Assembly (NCBI RefSeq): GCF_028554725.1
Contig: NC_071670.1
Coordinates: 51,263,501-51,327,500 of the forward strand
From: Zeugodacus cucurbitae
Lineage: Eukaryota > Arthropoda > Insecta > Diptera > Tephritidae
Length of the DNA: 64,000 nucleotides
Reading direction: 5' to 3'
In this document: in pieces, positions 36,836 through 49,067 of the stretch
Position numbering within the stretch: the first letter of the stretch is position 1
Layout: every line of letters starts with the position of its first letter
The notes under the pieces: generated by a model
Databases searched by the model: none
What the model was told of the DNA's origin: nothing
What the model saw: the letters and a program-made list of their open reading frames with translations, nothing else
Translations under genes and position numbers: made by a program

Positions 36836-37649
36836 GTTTTAATTTACTCCATCAATGTTTTAATTGAGTCACACACATTCAATTTAGTATATATTGTGAG
36901 TGAAAAACAATAAATAGCCTTTACGGCAAATATCTTCATCTGACCCACGCTTGACCACACGCCACCACTTCATTGATCTCACTTGACCTCCTAAATGATT
37001 AACAATAACCTTTGCTTCATATGTCCATACTTCTCCCCACGTAAACCCTAGCGTGATCTCATAATCTCCTAAAAAATTAAAAAAAAATCAAACTTGGCTT
37101 CACCAGAAATCAATATTTAGAGAAAACGCGAAAAATTCGAAACCAAGCTTGACCGACACCTACCATACAAATTACAACAATATACTAAATTTTTGGAAAA
37201 ATTTTATGAAACTTTTAGCGTTGGAAAGCTTATCGCTTGTAGTTTTTAGAACTTTAAATTTAAGCAGCTGTCGCTGGTCAAGAAAGTGGCCAAAAATGCA
37301 ATAATATGGAAATTAAAGAATTTCAATTCCAACGTTTTATTGCCCGTAACTTGTAATAAATAAGGCTACTGGATTCATAATTTATGCAAATCATAGCTGA
37401 AAGAATCGGCTACAGCTATAAACTATGTTTTAATTTTAATAAATTTTCGAGAAAATTTTCGTAGATTTACGAAATTTTAGGTAGTTCCTAAAATTTTAAT
37501 TTTTTCATTGCCTTTGGCCTCACCAGACCTCTTGTAAAACGTTAACAAATTTTATTCCCGTGGTCCCTCACTTGACTTTACACCTACCTTCAAGTCACCG
37601 TAAAAAAGGCAAGTTACCCAAAAATGTAAACAAACCCACGCCAAAGGTC

Positions 37650-37975
37650 AATGACCTCACCCCAAAAAGTAAACAAACCTGATATCACGTGACCCTCAAA
37701 TGTAAACAAACCTGGCATCACGTGATCTCCAAAATGTAATCAAACCTGACGTCACGTGACACCTCAAATATAAACAAACCTGACGTCACGTGAGCCCTTA
37801 AATGTAAACGAACCTGACGTCACGTAACCCCTCAAATGTAAACAAACATGACAAAATGACAAACTTGATCTCCAAAATGTAAACAATCCTGACGTCACGT
37901 GACCCCTCAAATGTAAACAAAGCTGACATCACGTGAACCCTCAAATGTAAACAAACCTGACATCACGTGACCGGT
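37650..37975 (+). repeat. 34 bp tandem array with CRE/E-box palindromes
   Basis: Eight recognisable units starting at 37680, 37713, 37747, 37781, 37815, 37890, 37924 and 37958 (one degenerate unit fills the gap before 37890). Spacing is 33-34 bp. Each unit has the form ATGTAAACAAACC followed by TGACGTCACGTGA and CCCTC. The core merges a CRE-like TGACGTCA with an E-box CACGTG. ATGTAAACA also resembles a forkhead site. Whether any protein binds there is unknown. Confidence 0.85.
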
Positions 37976-38150
37976 TTTTTTACATTTTGGGGTGAGGTCA
38001 TTGACCTTTGGCGGGGTTTGCTTACATTTTGGGGTGAGGTCATTGACATTTGGCGGAGTTTGCTTACATTTTGGGGTGTGGTCATTGACATTTGGCGGGG
38101 TTTGTTTACATTTTGGCTGAGAGCATTGACCTTTGGCGGAGGTAGTCTAT
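37976..38150. repeat. 42 bp tandem array, inverted relative to a unit at 37633
   Basis: Four units with the core GTCATTGACCTTTGGCGG, then GGTTTGCTTACATTTTGGGG. They start near 37997, 38039, 38081 and 38122, with a constant 42 bp step and a 1 bp loss in the last. A reverse-complement unit lies at about 37620-37680, on the far side of the 34 bp array, so the two arrays sit inside the foldback arms as part of its inverted structure. An open frame across it encodes only the repeat peptide. Confidence 0.85.
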
Positions 38151-38562
38151 ATCTATAGTAAAATCTCTCAGCTATTATTTGCAAAGATTACAAGTCCCAA
38201 AGCTTTAATTTTTTAAATACTTATGGGGCCTAAAGTGCTAAGATTGCATTTCTTTAATTTCCATATTCTTGTATTTTTGACAAATTCCTTGAACGGAGAC
38301 AGGTGCTTAAATCTAAATTTTTTAAAACTATAAGCAATAAGCTTTCCCACGCTGAAAATTTCATAAAAAATCATGAAAAATCGAGTAAATTAATGTAATT
38401 TCTATGGAAGGTGTTGGTCAGGTCTAGTTTCGATTTTTTAGCGTTTTCTCCAAATTTTAATTTCAAGTGAGGTCAGTTGTTATTGTTAATATTTTTCAGA
38501 AGGTCAAGTGCGTTTAAGTTAAGAGTCACGCGAGCTGAATGTGTAACAAATGTGACATCAAA

Positions 38563-39325
38563 CTAAAAAGTTTATTAGAAACACTGAGATCCTCGAGTTC
38601 GATATATAGGGTTTTGATAACGTATGGACACATTTCGACGATTTTTAGAAGGGCGATGCCACTCTTTAAATGCAGTATTTTTGCAAAGTTCTGTTCCGAT
38701 GTCTTCACTAGTGCATGATTTATATTATATATTGCAAAGTAAACAATTCAGATCGACTTCAAAGTTCTGGTATATGGGAAGGAGGCGTGGTTGTGAACCG
38801 ATTTGAACTATTTTCACAGCATATCATTGGGATGCCAGCAAACTATTATGAACCGAATTTCATTGAAATTATTCGGGTAGTTTCTGTGATTTGGTTTTTG
38901 ACCCATAAGTGGGCGGAGCCACACCCATTTCTAACTATGTATTGCAATTTGAGTGCAGCCCTTCTGTACCATCTTAACCATGCAATTTAACGTTTCTGGT
39001 GTTTTTCCTTAGTGAATTAAAGCATTTTTGTTGTTTTCTACATAATCTTTTATGGGAGGTAAGCATGGTTATCATCCGATTTCCTCCATTTTTAGACGGT
39101 ATATAAGGAAGTTCCTGTGAAGAAAACTATTATACTCTCATAGCAACTTTGTTGCGAGAGTATAAATATCGGCATTTGAATCAATTTATAGATAATGTCC
39201 AATTATACATTTGAGCCACTGTATATAACTCTATATCTAACTCGTTTGGTTTTATGACTTACAAACAGCCGTTATGTGAATAAAACTATAATACTCTCTT
39301 AGCAACTTTTTTTGGTAGAGTATAA
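38563..39325 (+). repeat. GGAC-type dispersed repeat, copy 4
   Basis: Landmarks in order are ACTGAGATCCTCGAGTTCG, ATTTCGACGATTTTTAGAAG, GGAGGCGTGGTTGTGAACCG and TGGGCGGAGCCACACCCATT. The end is partly duplicated: TTGTTGCGAGAGTATAAATA appears near 39151, then the CTATATCTAACTCGTTTGG segment recurs and a second terminal GTAGAGTATAAAAATA lies at about 39315. The GGAC tract is absent. Confidence 0.75.
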
Positions 39326-39329
39326 AAAT

Positions 39330-40930
39330 ACTCAACGTATTAGCTGTTAATATTCCAAATTTTCAAAAAAAAAAATATTTGATTACAATTTTTGTTTAAT
39401 TAATCACATTTATTTCAAATTATTCAAAGCTTCAAATCACTACTAATTTAATTACATCAACTAATTCACTTTGCACTATTCTCAACTGTTCGCATTTATT
39501 TCCACTTAATTGAATGCTACAACTTTAAGTTGCATATTCATGCATTGCATGGCCGAGTGTTCGCCTATAAATAAACGGAAACCACAAATAATTGGTAAAA
39601 ATCTTGCCAACCAAGCAATATTTATATGCACCGGTTATGTTTATGCATGCTTTCAGGCGTCTTAACCACAATAATTGAAGCAATTAGCATTGTGGTCATT
39701 CGACATAGTGCAGTGGCAACAAAACTACACAAAGCACCAATGTACGATGACAATACAGAATGCGAGTGTGTGTGCTGTGGCCGATGTTTATTTGTGGCTA
39801 AGAAAAATCAATAGAATAGTCTATGAACTGGGTGATTTAATATGCGGTGAAGGGAGAGAGTGGTCATATCCAGGAAGAGGAAGAAATGTGTAAATGTAAG
39901 AACAAGGAGATTGAGAGTACTGAACTCGAACAGGCATAACAGTAGTTCATATATTGGTTTCCAGGTATTTGTACATCTATACATGCGTGTGATAACAGTT
40001 GGCACCTAAACGAACTAAATAGAGTTATATGTAGATCCATTGATATATCTATGTATCTCTGCGTAGTTTGCATGCTCACAAACCTGCCTAGACAATCATA
40101 ATTCATGTAATTGCCTTGAGCTACACTTGAATAACGCTTATCAGATGCAGACGCAATGCATTTCACAGCAAATGGAGGGTGAGCGAAAAGCTGTTGAAGC
40201 CTGCGAGAGAGAGAGCGTACATGTAACTGGCAGGCTGAGAGTGTGTTGTTGTTATTGTTGTTGTACTTGCATTTGCCTATTAAACGTTTTAATAAATGTT
40301 TGGCCAATAATTCAACATAAGATTTATTAAGCGCTGGGGAAAACATATAAAACAAGCGTGCGGCAACAACAAAAACCAAAACGACATTATACGAGTGTTT
40401 GTGGTTTCTAGTACACATACATATTTACATATGAAATTGGAATATATGCACTTCCATACAATTATTTGCAATTCTGCTTTATATGCATACCAAATACATA
40501 CATACGCAAGCAGCTTTGTTGCATTTGTGTGCGTTTTGCGCATTCATTGACCAGCACCACCTTGAATTTATGCCAAAATCTTAAATTTATTTCATACCAA
40601 AGACCTCTTAGTAAGCAACTGTTAGCAGCTGCATTTCTAGTATTTACTTACTTGTGTGCGTTGCTACTCACATCCACATATAAATAAGCGTATTTGCTAG
40701 CTGTGCGGTACGTTTGTTATTTAGCATAAATCTGGTTTACCTTGCGCATATATATTGATGAGTGTTTACATACAGCGTCCATGCTGTAAACGGACCACAA
40801 TATGGGTGTGTATCAATAACTAAAGAATTTTTCTAAAGTTTACCTTAGTGAGCATTAACTACAGAAGTGCATACGTGCTTTTATGCGTTGTAAATATGTA
40901 TTAAAACAATAAGCATTCTATAGAGATACA
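39330..40930. other. Intergenic DNA, no gene recognised
   Basis: The 184-codon minus-strand frame at 39864-40418 is the longest here. Its product is low in complexity (an Asn run from GTT/ATT repeats) and shows no domain. TTGTTG and TATG microsatellites are scattered through the region. Confidence 0.4.
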
Positions 40931-40934
40931 TATA

Positions 40935-41820
40935 TTAGATTGGCAAATAAAACATCTCCCTTCCGCCTTTTTGTCTTTTGAATTTCGTGGCTATGTATAA
41001 AGCGCTACGGAGCTCGTATCTGGCAATACTATACATCTTTGAAAAGACTTGGCATAACCTACAAAACGACGCTACGTATGATTAGTTTGGATATTGCGTT
41101 CAACAGTTATAGACGTGTAAACATGGAGTTTACTAACGCCGAAATTCGCGCTACTTTAAAGTTTTCCTTCGTTAAAGGCAAATCCGCTAGAGAAACGTGC
41201 CGTGAGATTAATGGTGTTTTGGGGGATGATACTCTATCACTACTAACAGCGGAGGAATAGCTTCGACGATTCAGAGCGGGTGAAAACGACACCATGGATA
41301 AGCCAGCCTGCGGAAGACCCGCACCGACGAATACCGATCAAAACATGGGAAGCATCGAGTTATACCGGATAATGGAAAACATCTCGTGACATCGCCCAGG
41401 AGATGGGAGTTAGTCACCAAAACATTTTAAACCATAGAATCTGGATACACAAAAACGCTTGATGTTTGGGTGCCGCATGATTTAACGCAAAAAAACCTTC
41501 TGAACCGAATCAACGCCTGCGATATGCTGCTGAAACGGAACGAACTCGACCCATTCTTGAAGCGGATGGTGATTGGCGACGAAAAATGGATAACATACGA
41601 CAATATCAAGCGAAAACGGTCGTGGTCGAAGGTCGGTGAATCGTCCCAAACAGTGTCCAAGCCGGAATTGACGGCCAGGAAGGTTTTGCTGTGTGTTTGG
41701 TGGGATTGGAAGAGAATCATCCACTATGAGCTGTTCCCATATGGCCAGACGTTTAATGCTACCATCTACTGCGAACAGCTGGAGCGCTTTAAGCAGGCGA
41801 TCAACCAGAAGCGTCCAGAA
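40935..41820 (+). mobile_element. 3'-truncated mariner transposon, family A
   Basis: Starts after TA (40933-40934) with TTAGATTGGCAAATAAAACA. The transposase runs on the plus strand from ATG at 41123 (MEFTNAEIRATLKFSFVKGK). TAG replaces the Trp codon of the LTAEEW motif at about 41258 (the 10.3 kb copy still has TGG). More stops follow before an open stretch at 41470-41820, which contains IGDEKWITYDN with the first catalytic aspartate intact, RKRSWSK and LLCVWWDWK. The copy breaks off after QAINQKRPE at 41820, before the second and third catalytic aspartates and the right terminal repeat. Confidence 0.9.
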
Positions 41821-43850
41821 GATACACTTTTTGTAGCAATTATTTTTTCAATAATCTTCTATAAGAGTCTGGGAACAGATCCAGATCTAATTTGACGCTC
41901 AGGTGTTTCTATCCGATTTGGTTGCAGCAGTAATACAGTCATTCTAAAGTGGTTTCTTACTTTTGTTACTTTCAGGAATCCAACTCCAAATTAAAGGGTG
42001 GGTTTTTAGTGGTATAGATTTTTATGCAAAATTAAATAGAGAAAAATTTTATTGTAGTTCGAAAATGGTGGAATCAAGTTAAGTAAGCTCTTAAGAACAA
42101 TGTTGTTTAGAATTTAGACTTCCAACATCTTAATCGTAGTTATTTTTATCAGTAAAGGCCATTAATTTGACATTTGTAGTCAAACGGTGTCAAATTATAA
42201 TATAAAACTGTGTCAATCCTCATTTCTTGAAATTCATTGATGGTATTTGGTCATCTAAAGACTGTCGCAATAAAGTGCAGGTTTCAGGCGCTGTACAATC
42301 TTTTAATGTAAGTACATAAACCACTTCTCATCTGTCAAAATAATGTCAAACACATGTATTTATTTTCATATCTAGTTTGACAGTTATGCCACTAGAAATT
42401 CATCGCTCAAGATGAACAAATTTTAGAATTCTTCACGATTTTTAACCATTCTTCTGGTATAGGTATTTGCCTTTTAATTTCTAATTTTTCAAAATAATGT
42501 CTGTCAAAATTACTGTCAAACAAATATTTATATTGCATATATATAATATTTATCAAGCAAAAGAAGCTTTAAACAATTAATTAATTTTATTAATTCATTA
42601 CTTTTGTCTTTATTATAAACAATTTTTTCCAGAATCTAATATTATCAATATATCTTACCTTATTTCATCAAATAGACTCTACAATTATATCACAATTTAT
42701 TCTACTTGTTGCATCAGCTGATATCTCACAGGAACTGCATCCTTAGTAAGCCATTACCACTTTAACCTAATTTCTCTGTGCTATGAATACTCGTAATATA
42801 TGCCAAAACAGTAAAATCGAGGTATATATATGGTATGTAGGTGTATGTGTATTCCAATCAACTACTGTCGAGCTTTCAATTTCTATTTCAGTTGCTCTTT
42901 GCATAAATGCTTTTCATTGCTTTTACTCGTTTTCCATCATCAGCGCAGCGCAGCGCAGAAGGGTCTCTCATATGCAAAGCATATCCGAAAATGTCCTTTG
43001 CCGCCAATGCATTTATTTTCGGCGCTTAATATTTGATTCTCTTTCCTTTCTATGCGGTCGAGGCACAGCTGCTGATTCTATTTACTCGGAAGGGGTGAGA
43101 GCAAAGAGCATCGCAAGTGGCGAGCAGTTAAATGAAAAATTAAATTTTCATATGCGATTAGCTTGCTATTCTTTGATTTTGCTCCTCTTTGCGGTTTGCT
43201 TCTTTGGGCCACAAATGCAAATAGGTTTTTTGGCGAGAGAGCGCAGTGCAATTTGAAATGTATGCACGTCTCCAATGTGTGTGTTTTTCTTTGGACTGTT
43301 TCTCTTTCATTTTTGATAAAAGTAAAATTTAATTGGGTTGTTGCAAAATAGGCCGGAAAAATTAGTTCAAAAGAGATGATATTGGTTAACGGTTTGAGTA
43401 TTAATATATTAATTATAAGAGTATTTTGAAATGTTTTTGCTTCTTTTACTCCTTAAACATTTCAAATTTAGAAAAAGAGTCAAACATCTACCCTTAGACC
43501 ACTGTCTATATAACATATCTAACTCACGCTTTGTAAGCCTCTTGAGATCGTTCATTAAGGGGAGATGTAGCCTTGGGTTATAACGTAATGTAAATTTTTT
43601 CTCTCATATTCAGAATTCGTAATGTTCTCAGATTATCATGATATCATCCTTAAAGAAAATCTTAGTATTTTTTTTAATATTGATAGTTGAAAGTCTGATG
43701 AGTTTTATTAGAAATTTCCATTTTTGTAATCTTCCCGACTTTTTTCATCGATTTTGTACTTTAAAGTCGCAATATCTGTATGACTAGAGAATTTAGAGAC
43801 AGAAGAACATACGATGTGTTTCGGAGCGGACTTTCTGGCTAACAAGAGTT
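41821..43850. other. Intergenic DNA, no gene recognised
   Basis: Contains several scattered CTGTCAAA/GTCAAAC words at 42170-42530, possibly a decayed repeat. A 157-codon plus-strand frame at 42783-43256 has no known domain. A GCGCAGCGCAGCGCAG run is at about 42942-42957. No gene is supported. Confidence 0.4.
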
Positions 43851-43854
43851 CTCT

Positions 43855-44257
43855 TCTGTTTGACTGGCGTAGCCACCGCTTACGCGGTTATAGCCGAGTC
43901 CACAACAGCGCCACGCATCTCTCCTTTTGGCAGTTTGGCGCCAATTGGTTATACCAAGTCCCTCTCCACCTGGTCCTTCCATCGGAGTGGAGGTCTCCCT
44001 CTTCCTCGGCTTCCACCAGCGGGTACTGCATCGAAAACTTTCAGAGCTGGGGCACTTTCGTCCATTCGAACAACATGACCCAGCCAGCGTAGCCGCTGTC
44101 TTTTTATTCGCTGGACTATGTCTATGTCGTCGAACAACACATACAGCTAATCATTCCATCTTCTGCGGTATTCGCCGTTGCCAATGTTCAGAGGACCATA
44201 AATCTTACGCAAAACCTTTCTCTCGGTGTTGTTTCCAATGATATCGATATCATCACT
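43855..44257 (-). mobile_element. RTE-like LINE 3' fragment with internal deletions
   Basis: Minus strand, same family as the 21.1 kb copy. From the 3' end it carries GRPPLRWKDQVERDL, FDAVPAGGSRGRGRPPL and IKRQRLRWLGHVVRMDESAP. The last of these is better preserved than in the 21.1 kb copy. A deletion joins this to the region just after the RT catalytic box (SDDIDIIGNNT near 44230-44255). Internal gaps make it non-functional. The (GAA)n tail is reduced. Confidence 0.82.
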
Positions 44258-46075
44258 CTTATAGAAGATTGTACCTTCTCTATTTAGCTCTGCAGCTCGT
44301 ACAATTTTTAACAACAGTAACAAGAGTTACCAATTAAATTAGTAATTCGATAGGGGTCAAAAGTATTTTTAATTCTAAGACGTCTAAGTCTAAAATCTAT
44401 AACCCTTCTTTAGAGAACTAGGGTTCAACTGAACATAAGGTAACAAGTTTGACCAGAAAGTATTCGCATACATAAACATAACTATCAAGGATTTCCTGTC
44501 AAAGACCACAACTAATTCGGTTCAGTGAGAAGTCCTGTCCTGTAGTCCCTACATGGACTGCTGCATAGCCGAGGAAATAAATCTATGTCGTGGAATGCCG
44601 ATGTGTCATATATACATAGTAATTTTAGATAGCCGTCTGAGTAAATGTTGGTCCTCGGGATGAAAGGGATCCCATCCATTTATTCTCTCAAAACTCGCCA
44701 AAATTGGCCGATGTATACATGCGGACAGAGGATCCATTCAATATCCGTCTACAAAAAATCGATGTATCTATTTTTGTATTGCCAACGTTGACCTATGGGA
44801 AGTTTTCTCTAAATTCATTGATCCAGATGGTTCTTTGTAGAGCTGAATTTGGCCGCAATATATGGATGTAATGAAGTGGGTACATATCTATGTGGATCAA
44901 ACAGTTATATAATTATTCTAATTATCAGATTTAATAATTTATCGTGCTGAGAATCGGTAGATAAATATAAAGCTCTTGCTAACGTTCCAAGAAACGGATT
45001 ATATGACTATTTTCTATATATTTAACTGATTACTTACTCTTTTCGCGCTCGGTATTTAAAATTTAAACCCTTACATTACCACTTTGTACGAATAAGCCCA
45101 AAATTTGACCTCCACCAACACACATAGAGACATACCTCGTACACTTATAAATTTTAGGCATGAGTTGGCGACATTCGGGCTAATTGCATTCTCGCCTGTG
45201 CCAATGGCGTCCAGAGCGCGTGTCATCAAAACTTCGTGTGAAAACACAAACACACGCTAACATTTATACGCGCTTTTCAATCAGCCGCAACCACACAGTC
45301 ACTGCCAATGTCTTCCCCATTGAATGCTAGTGAAGACCCGTCACACAGCAGCAACGGCGTTGGCTACACTATAATTGCGTTGTAACGTTATAACGGCAAC
45401 ACGAAAATGAAAAGTTCGAAAAAAATATTAGCGTCAGCAATAACGGTAACAGCAGCCACTGGCTATTATATACATATATATGTACGATATGTATGTGAGG
45501 TCTCTAGGTGATTGGCTGCAATGCGTAGCGGGTGAGGAGTTATGCAAAATGGGCAACAGGTGATGAAGGCGCAACTGCGCGCGTGATTGCACGCCTGTAG
45601 GTATGCAACACATTTTTTTGTTTACACACCTTTTAAGCGTGGCATGGCCGAGCGTCTGTCTGTCATGTCCGAAATTGACTGAAATTGGCGACAAGTGAGA
45701 ATTCAATTTTTTCTCCTCTCCGCACTCACACAGCTAACTCGGGCGAGTGCTATGCCATTTTTGAGTCCTAAAGTGACATTAATTGGTAACAAATTGGTGA
45801 AAGTGGCGGCGGAAAGTGCAAATAAATGTGAAAATATTGTATGGTGGAAAGGAGAACAAATGGGAATACTGTGAAAAATTAGTCGTTGCCAAAGTGTTTG
45901 ATAAAAGTTCGTGGAAAATTATTGAAATAGTTTTTGATATATATTTTCGGAAATCCATATTACGTATACGCCATGTGGTCTGCATTGATCTACTCATATA
46001 AACCTCAAAAAATCTTTACTGAAAATGTTGCGACGTACAAAACAATACGTAAAAGCTTATTAAAATTTTTGAGAA
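44258..46075. other. Intergenic DNA, no gene recognised
   Basis: AT-rich, with CA and TATG microsatellite traces near 45240 and 45470. Short frames only, none with a recognisable product. Confidence 0.45.
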
Positions 46076-46078
46076 AAA

Positions 46079-46241
46079 TGTGTGTTCAAAAAATATCGGG
46101 AATTTTAAAATGAAAAATTTTTTTTTTTTTTTTAAATATGAATAGATAGAATATTAATATAGATGAATGAATATAATTCTTTTAACTAAAAAAAAATTTT
46201 AAATAAAATAAAAATTCCCGTTATTTTTTGAACACACCACA
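46079..46241. mobile_element. Mariner family B MITE
   Basis: About 160 bp with terminal inverted repeats: left TGTGTTCAAAAAATATCGGG, right (minus strand) TGTGTTCAAAAAATAACGGG, followed on both sides by AATTTT. The interior is AT-rich with a poly(T) run and no coding sequence. The same terminal words sit next to mariner family B coding scraps at 1.9, 11.6 and 15.6 kb, linking this MITE to that transposase family. Confidence 0.8.
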
Positions 46242-48500
46242 CATTCAACCTTTAAACTTTGTTTGTTACCACAGCTATTTATTTATGTACTAAGAGATGA
46301 AAACGAAATCATTTTCATATATTTCCAACTATCTGTTAATGATATAGCAGATGTATTCAGTCATCAAGCTGCGCAACAACAAAAATACAGTTCGTGCAAC
46401 AACTATAATGCCGCAACAACCTTATTGTCAAATGCATAACAATGCTATGGCTGCTGCTGCTCGACTATCTAATACCACAGCAACAATTTTGAATGGCAGG
46501 CTTCCTACTTGCAGCAGAAAATCGAAGCCAATTGTTATGCAGCTCGTTGAGTAACCTTGTTATGCGTGTGGCATGCAACATGCATACATACATACATATA
46601 TACAAATCTTCAACTATAATTCTATACAGATAAACTTTTGTTCTCTTTGTATGTGTCGAGCTCATAGTCAAGCGGCTGGGTGTGAACTTTACAGCTTTAT
46701 GAACTATGTTTCTTAGTGATATGTATAGATGACTTGATTTATTGTTGATTTTGTATACTTTTTTAACTTTTTGTGGGCATATCTATGTCATTTCTGTAAG
46801 GTTTCGCGATTTCATTAGAAATATTATATTTTAAGATGAAATTCTCCAAACAAAGTCATAATTTTTAATGGATATTATAAGCAATTTAACACTTAATTAT
46901 ATATCAATTAACTAATAGTCATTAAATTAAGCTAAATTCATTAAAAAATTACGAAAATTTTTTTTTTTTAAATAAGGTAAGGAAATTAAATGTAGTGTGT
47001 CTGAAACTTTATAACTCAATTTAGGACTTAATTGTTTCACAGGTCCTAAATTTAGTAAATTAACATACTAACTGCGTACAAATTTTCATTTATTTAGCAC
47101 AAAGCATTTCATACAGCTCCTTAATTTAGTCAATTATCATAGTAAGTGTGTACAAATTTTGTTAATTGACTAAATTAAGGAGCGGTTTGAACGGCTTTTT
47201 GAATAAATAACCTATTTAAGTATTATACAATTTTTATCGGTTCTAAAAATAGGAAATTAATAAAATAACCCAGTTATTCCAGATATTAAAAAAATAAAGC
47301 TCCCATCGTTGAAGAGCCCTTGGCAATGGTATAGGGGATCATTTAGTGAGCAACTATATGTCACAAAAACGTAAGATGGGTCAATATCTTATCGCCTCTT
47401 GAAAAATACAATAAAATCAACTGTAGATCGTACTTACCATTCTTTAGTGTTGGCTTCTGGCTTAAAAACATAATTACCAAGCCATAACTTCAATTCAACT
47501 TCATCTATTTATTTTAAAATATCCCTGCAAATTACTTCATATGCATTTATTTGAATAATATGTACTAATTCTGCACTTCATTTGTGCCTCACACACGTAC
47601 TTGGCTGCATTTAGTGCACATTTAAGCTTGTAGGCGTGCGCTTTGCATTAGACAATAGAGGCCTATAAATTGATTAGGTATTTGCAAATGATGTTAACTT
47701 AATTAATTTAGTTTTAGCAAGCCATAAATTACGAATACATGAGCACTTCGGTAGGTTTGGGTGTGCTGTAGACACGAATATGCATTTGGGTAGTTCCAGA
47801 AAGAAATTAAGAGGCATCTTTATGAACTAAAACAAGTATGCAACTTTAAATGAAATATACAAGAGCGTGTTCGCCACTAACTATAGTGTCTAAATATCGT
47901 ATGATTATAGATAGTGGACACAATAAGCGATAAACCATACATATGTCTTACAAAAATCGATCCAGATTTTTCCTCAGACCCTACACATAATATTGTTTTT
48001 TAAGTCCTCGGTTCATATATGATTTATATTAAGAAATCTTATTTTATTAATTATGAAACACTTAATAAATCATAAACATTTATTAAAGATAGCCTTCAAA
48101 GATTGTGAAGTGCATAGAATTTAAGAGAACAGCTTCCATTTTTATATTTATTTTCCAAAAACTCCCGCCTGGAATTACCCATTTATGGCGCCATACACAT
48201 TAATATCTCTTATATAAGGCTAATGCCAACAGAGCCAACAATTGTAACAACAACAATGTGTTGACAAGCATAACAATAACCTTGTAAATATACCCAGCAG
48301 GAATGTTTGTAACAAAATATATATTTTTAGAATAGATTATTAGATTATACCAAAAAAATGTCCATAAAAATATATAATCAAATAACTTTCAACTATATTG
48401 TTTGCTAAATATTTTCCAAAGAAGCGTATAGCTCATTGTAAACCCCTGTAAACTGACTGCATGTCTAGCAGTACCCTTAATTTAGAGCCTTGCTTAGGAC
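46242..48500. other. Intergenic DNA with a strong hairpin
   Basis: At 47117-47136 and 47163-47182 two perfect 20 bp arms (CTCCTTAATTTAGTCAATTA) pair around a 26 bp loop. Related TTTAGTAAATTAACATACTAA words at 47050-47075 suggest a partly duplicated unit. Otherwise AT-rich, with no gene recognised. Confidence 0.5.
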
Positions 48501-48505
48501 TTATA

Positions 48506-49067
48506 CAGTGGAACGTCTCTAACTCGAATCACCATAATCCACAAAAAAAACTTCGAGTTAGAGAGACTTCGAGTTATAGAATTTTCATTAAAACATATAA
48601 ATTTTCAAAGATCTGTAAAATATGGATTTATGCACAGTTTTAATTACATATTTATTTCGCAGAAAATTTTATGTAAATACGTTAAAATATGTATTCTTTA
48701 ATTTTGTTTGTTGCAGTACGCTTTTGTTTGCCTCTTGACGTCTGTATCTCATGTTTTTGTTATATGATTTATGCAATCCATAAGGGTAATATTATATTTT
48801 TTGTTCGCCTCCGTACAATATAGAATGACTCTTTTAAAATTCTACCTCGATAGTAAAATTTAAAATTTTGTATTATAAAACTAAACCAAAAAGTTCGATT
48901 CATGGAAGGAAAATTGTATGAAAGTTGCCTTCTATTGCCACTTCAAGAGTTGGAGTTATGGAGAACTTCGAGTTATGGAAATTCGAGTTAGGGAAGGAAA
49001 TTTGTATGAAATTTGGCTTCTAAACGCTATTGTCAATTCAAGTGTTCGAGTTATGGAAGTTCCACTG
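48506..49067. mobile_element. pogo/Tigger-like MITE with CGAGTTA subterminal motifs
   Basis: A 562 bp element. The left end is CAGTGGAACGTCTCTAACTC, preceded by TA. The right end on the minus strand is CAGTGGAACTTCCATAACTC (the TA on that side reads TT). CGAGTTAGAG or CGAGTTATGG words recur near both ends, including three copies at 48945-49060. These fit the subterminal transposase-binding iterations of pogo-like elements. No transposase coding sequence is seen. Confidence 0.8.

Larger units (their letters stand above)
36975..38515. mobile_element. Foldback-like element with long inverted arms
   Basis: A long imperfect inverted repeat. Positions 37121-37330 pair with 38241-38450 (shared words GAAAACGC, GGAAAGCTTAT, ATATGGAAATTAAAGAA). 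Pairing continues inward through ACTTGTAAT and AATCATAGCTGA-type words to about 37425 and 38150, and outward through CACTTGACCTCCT and TTAACAATAAC to about 36978 and 38512. The centre holds tandem arrays (listed separately). No transposase is visible. Long arms plus internal tandem repeats resemble Drosophila FB/Galileo-type foldback elements; that name is an inference. Exact ends and target duplication could not be fixed by eye. Confidence 0.7.

Noticed and set aside
37963..38184. Repetitive open frames on both strands
   Set aside because: They are translations of the 42 bp tandem array in the foldback-like element and not genes.
36950..38525. CRISPR-like array
   Set aside because: The genome is eukaryotic, the units are contiguous 34 and 42 bp repeats without unique spacers, and no cas genes exist nearby.
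39864..40418. 184-codon minus-strand open frame
   Set aside because: Its product is low in complexity, with an Asn run from a trinucleotide repeat, and has no recognisable domain or splice context.
42783..43256. 157-codon plus-strand open frame
   Set aside because: No known motifs, no start context and no neighbouring exons; consistent with a chance open frame.
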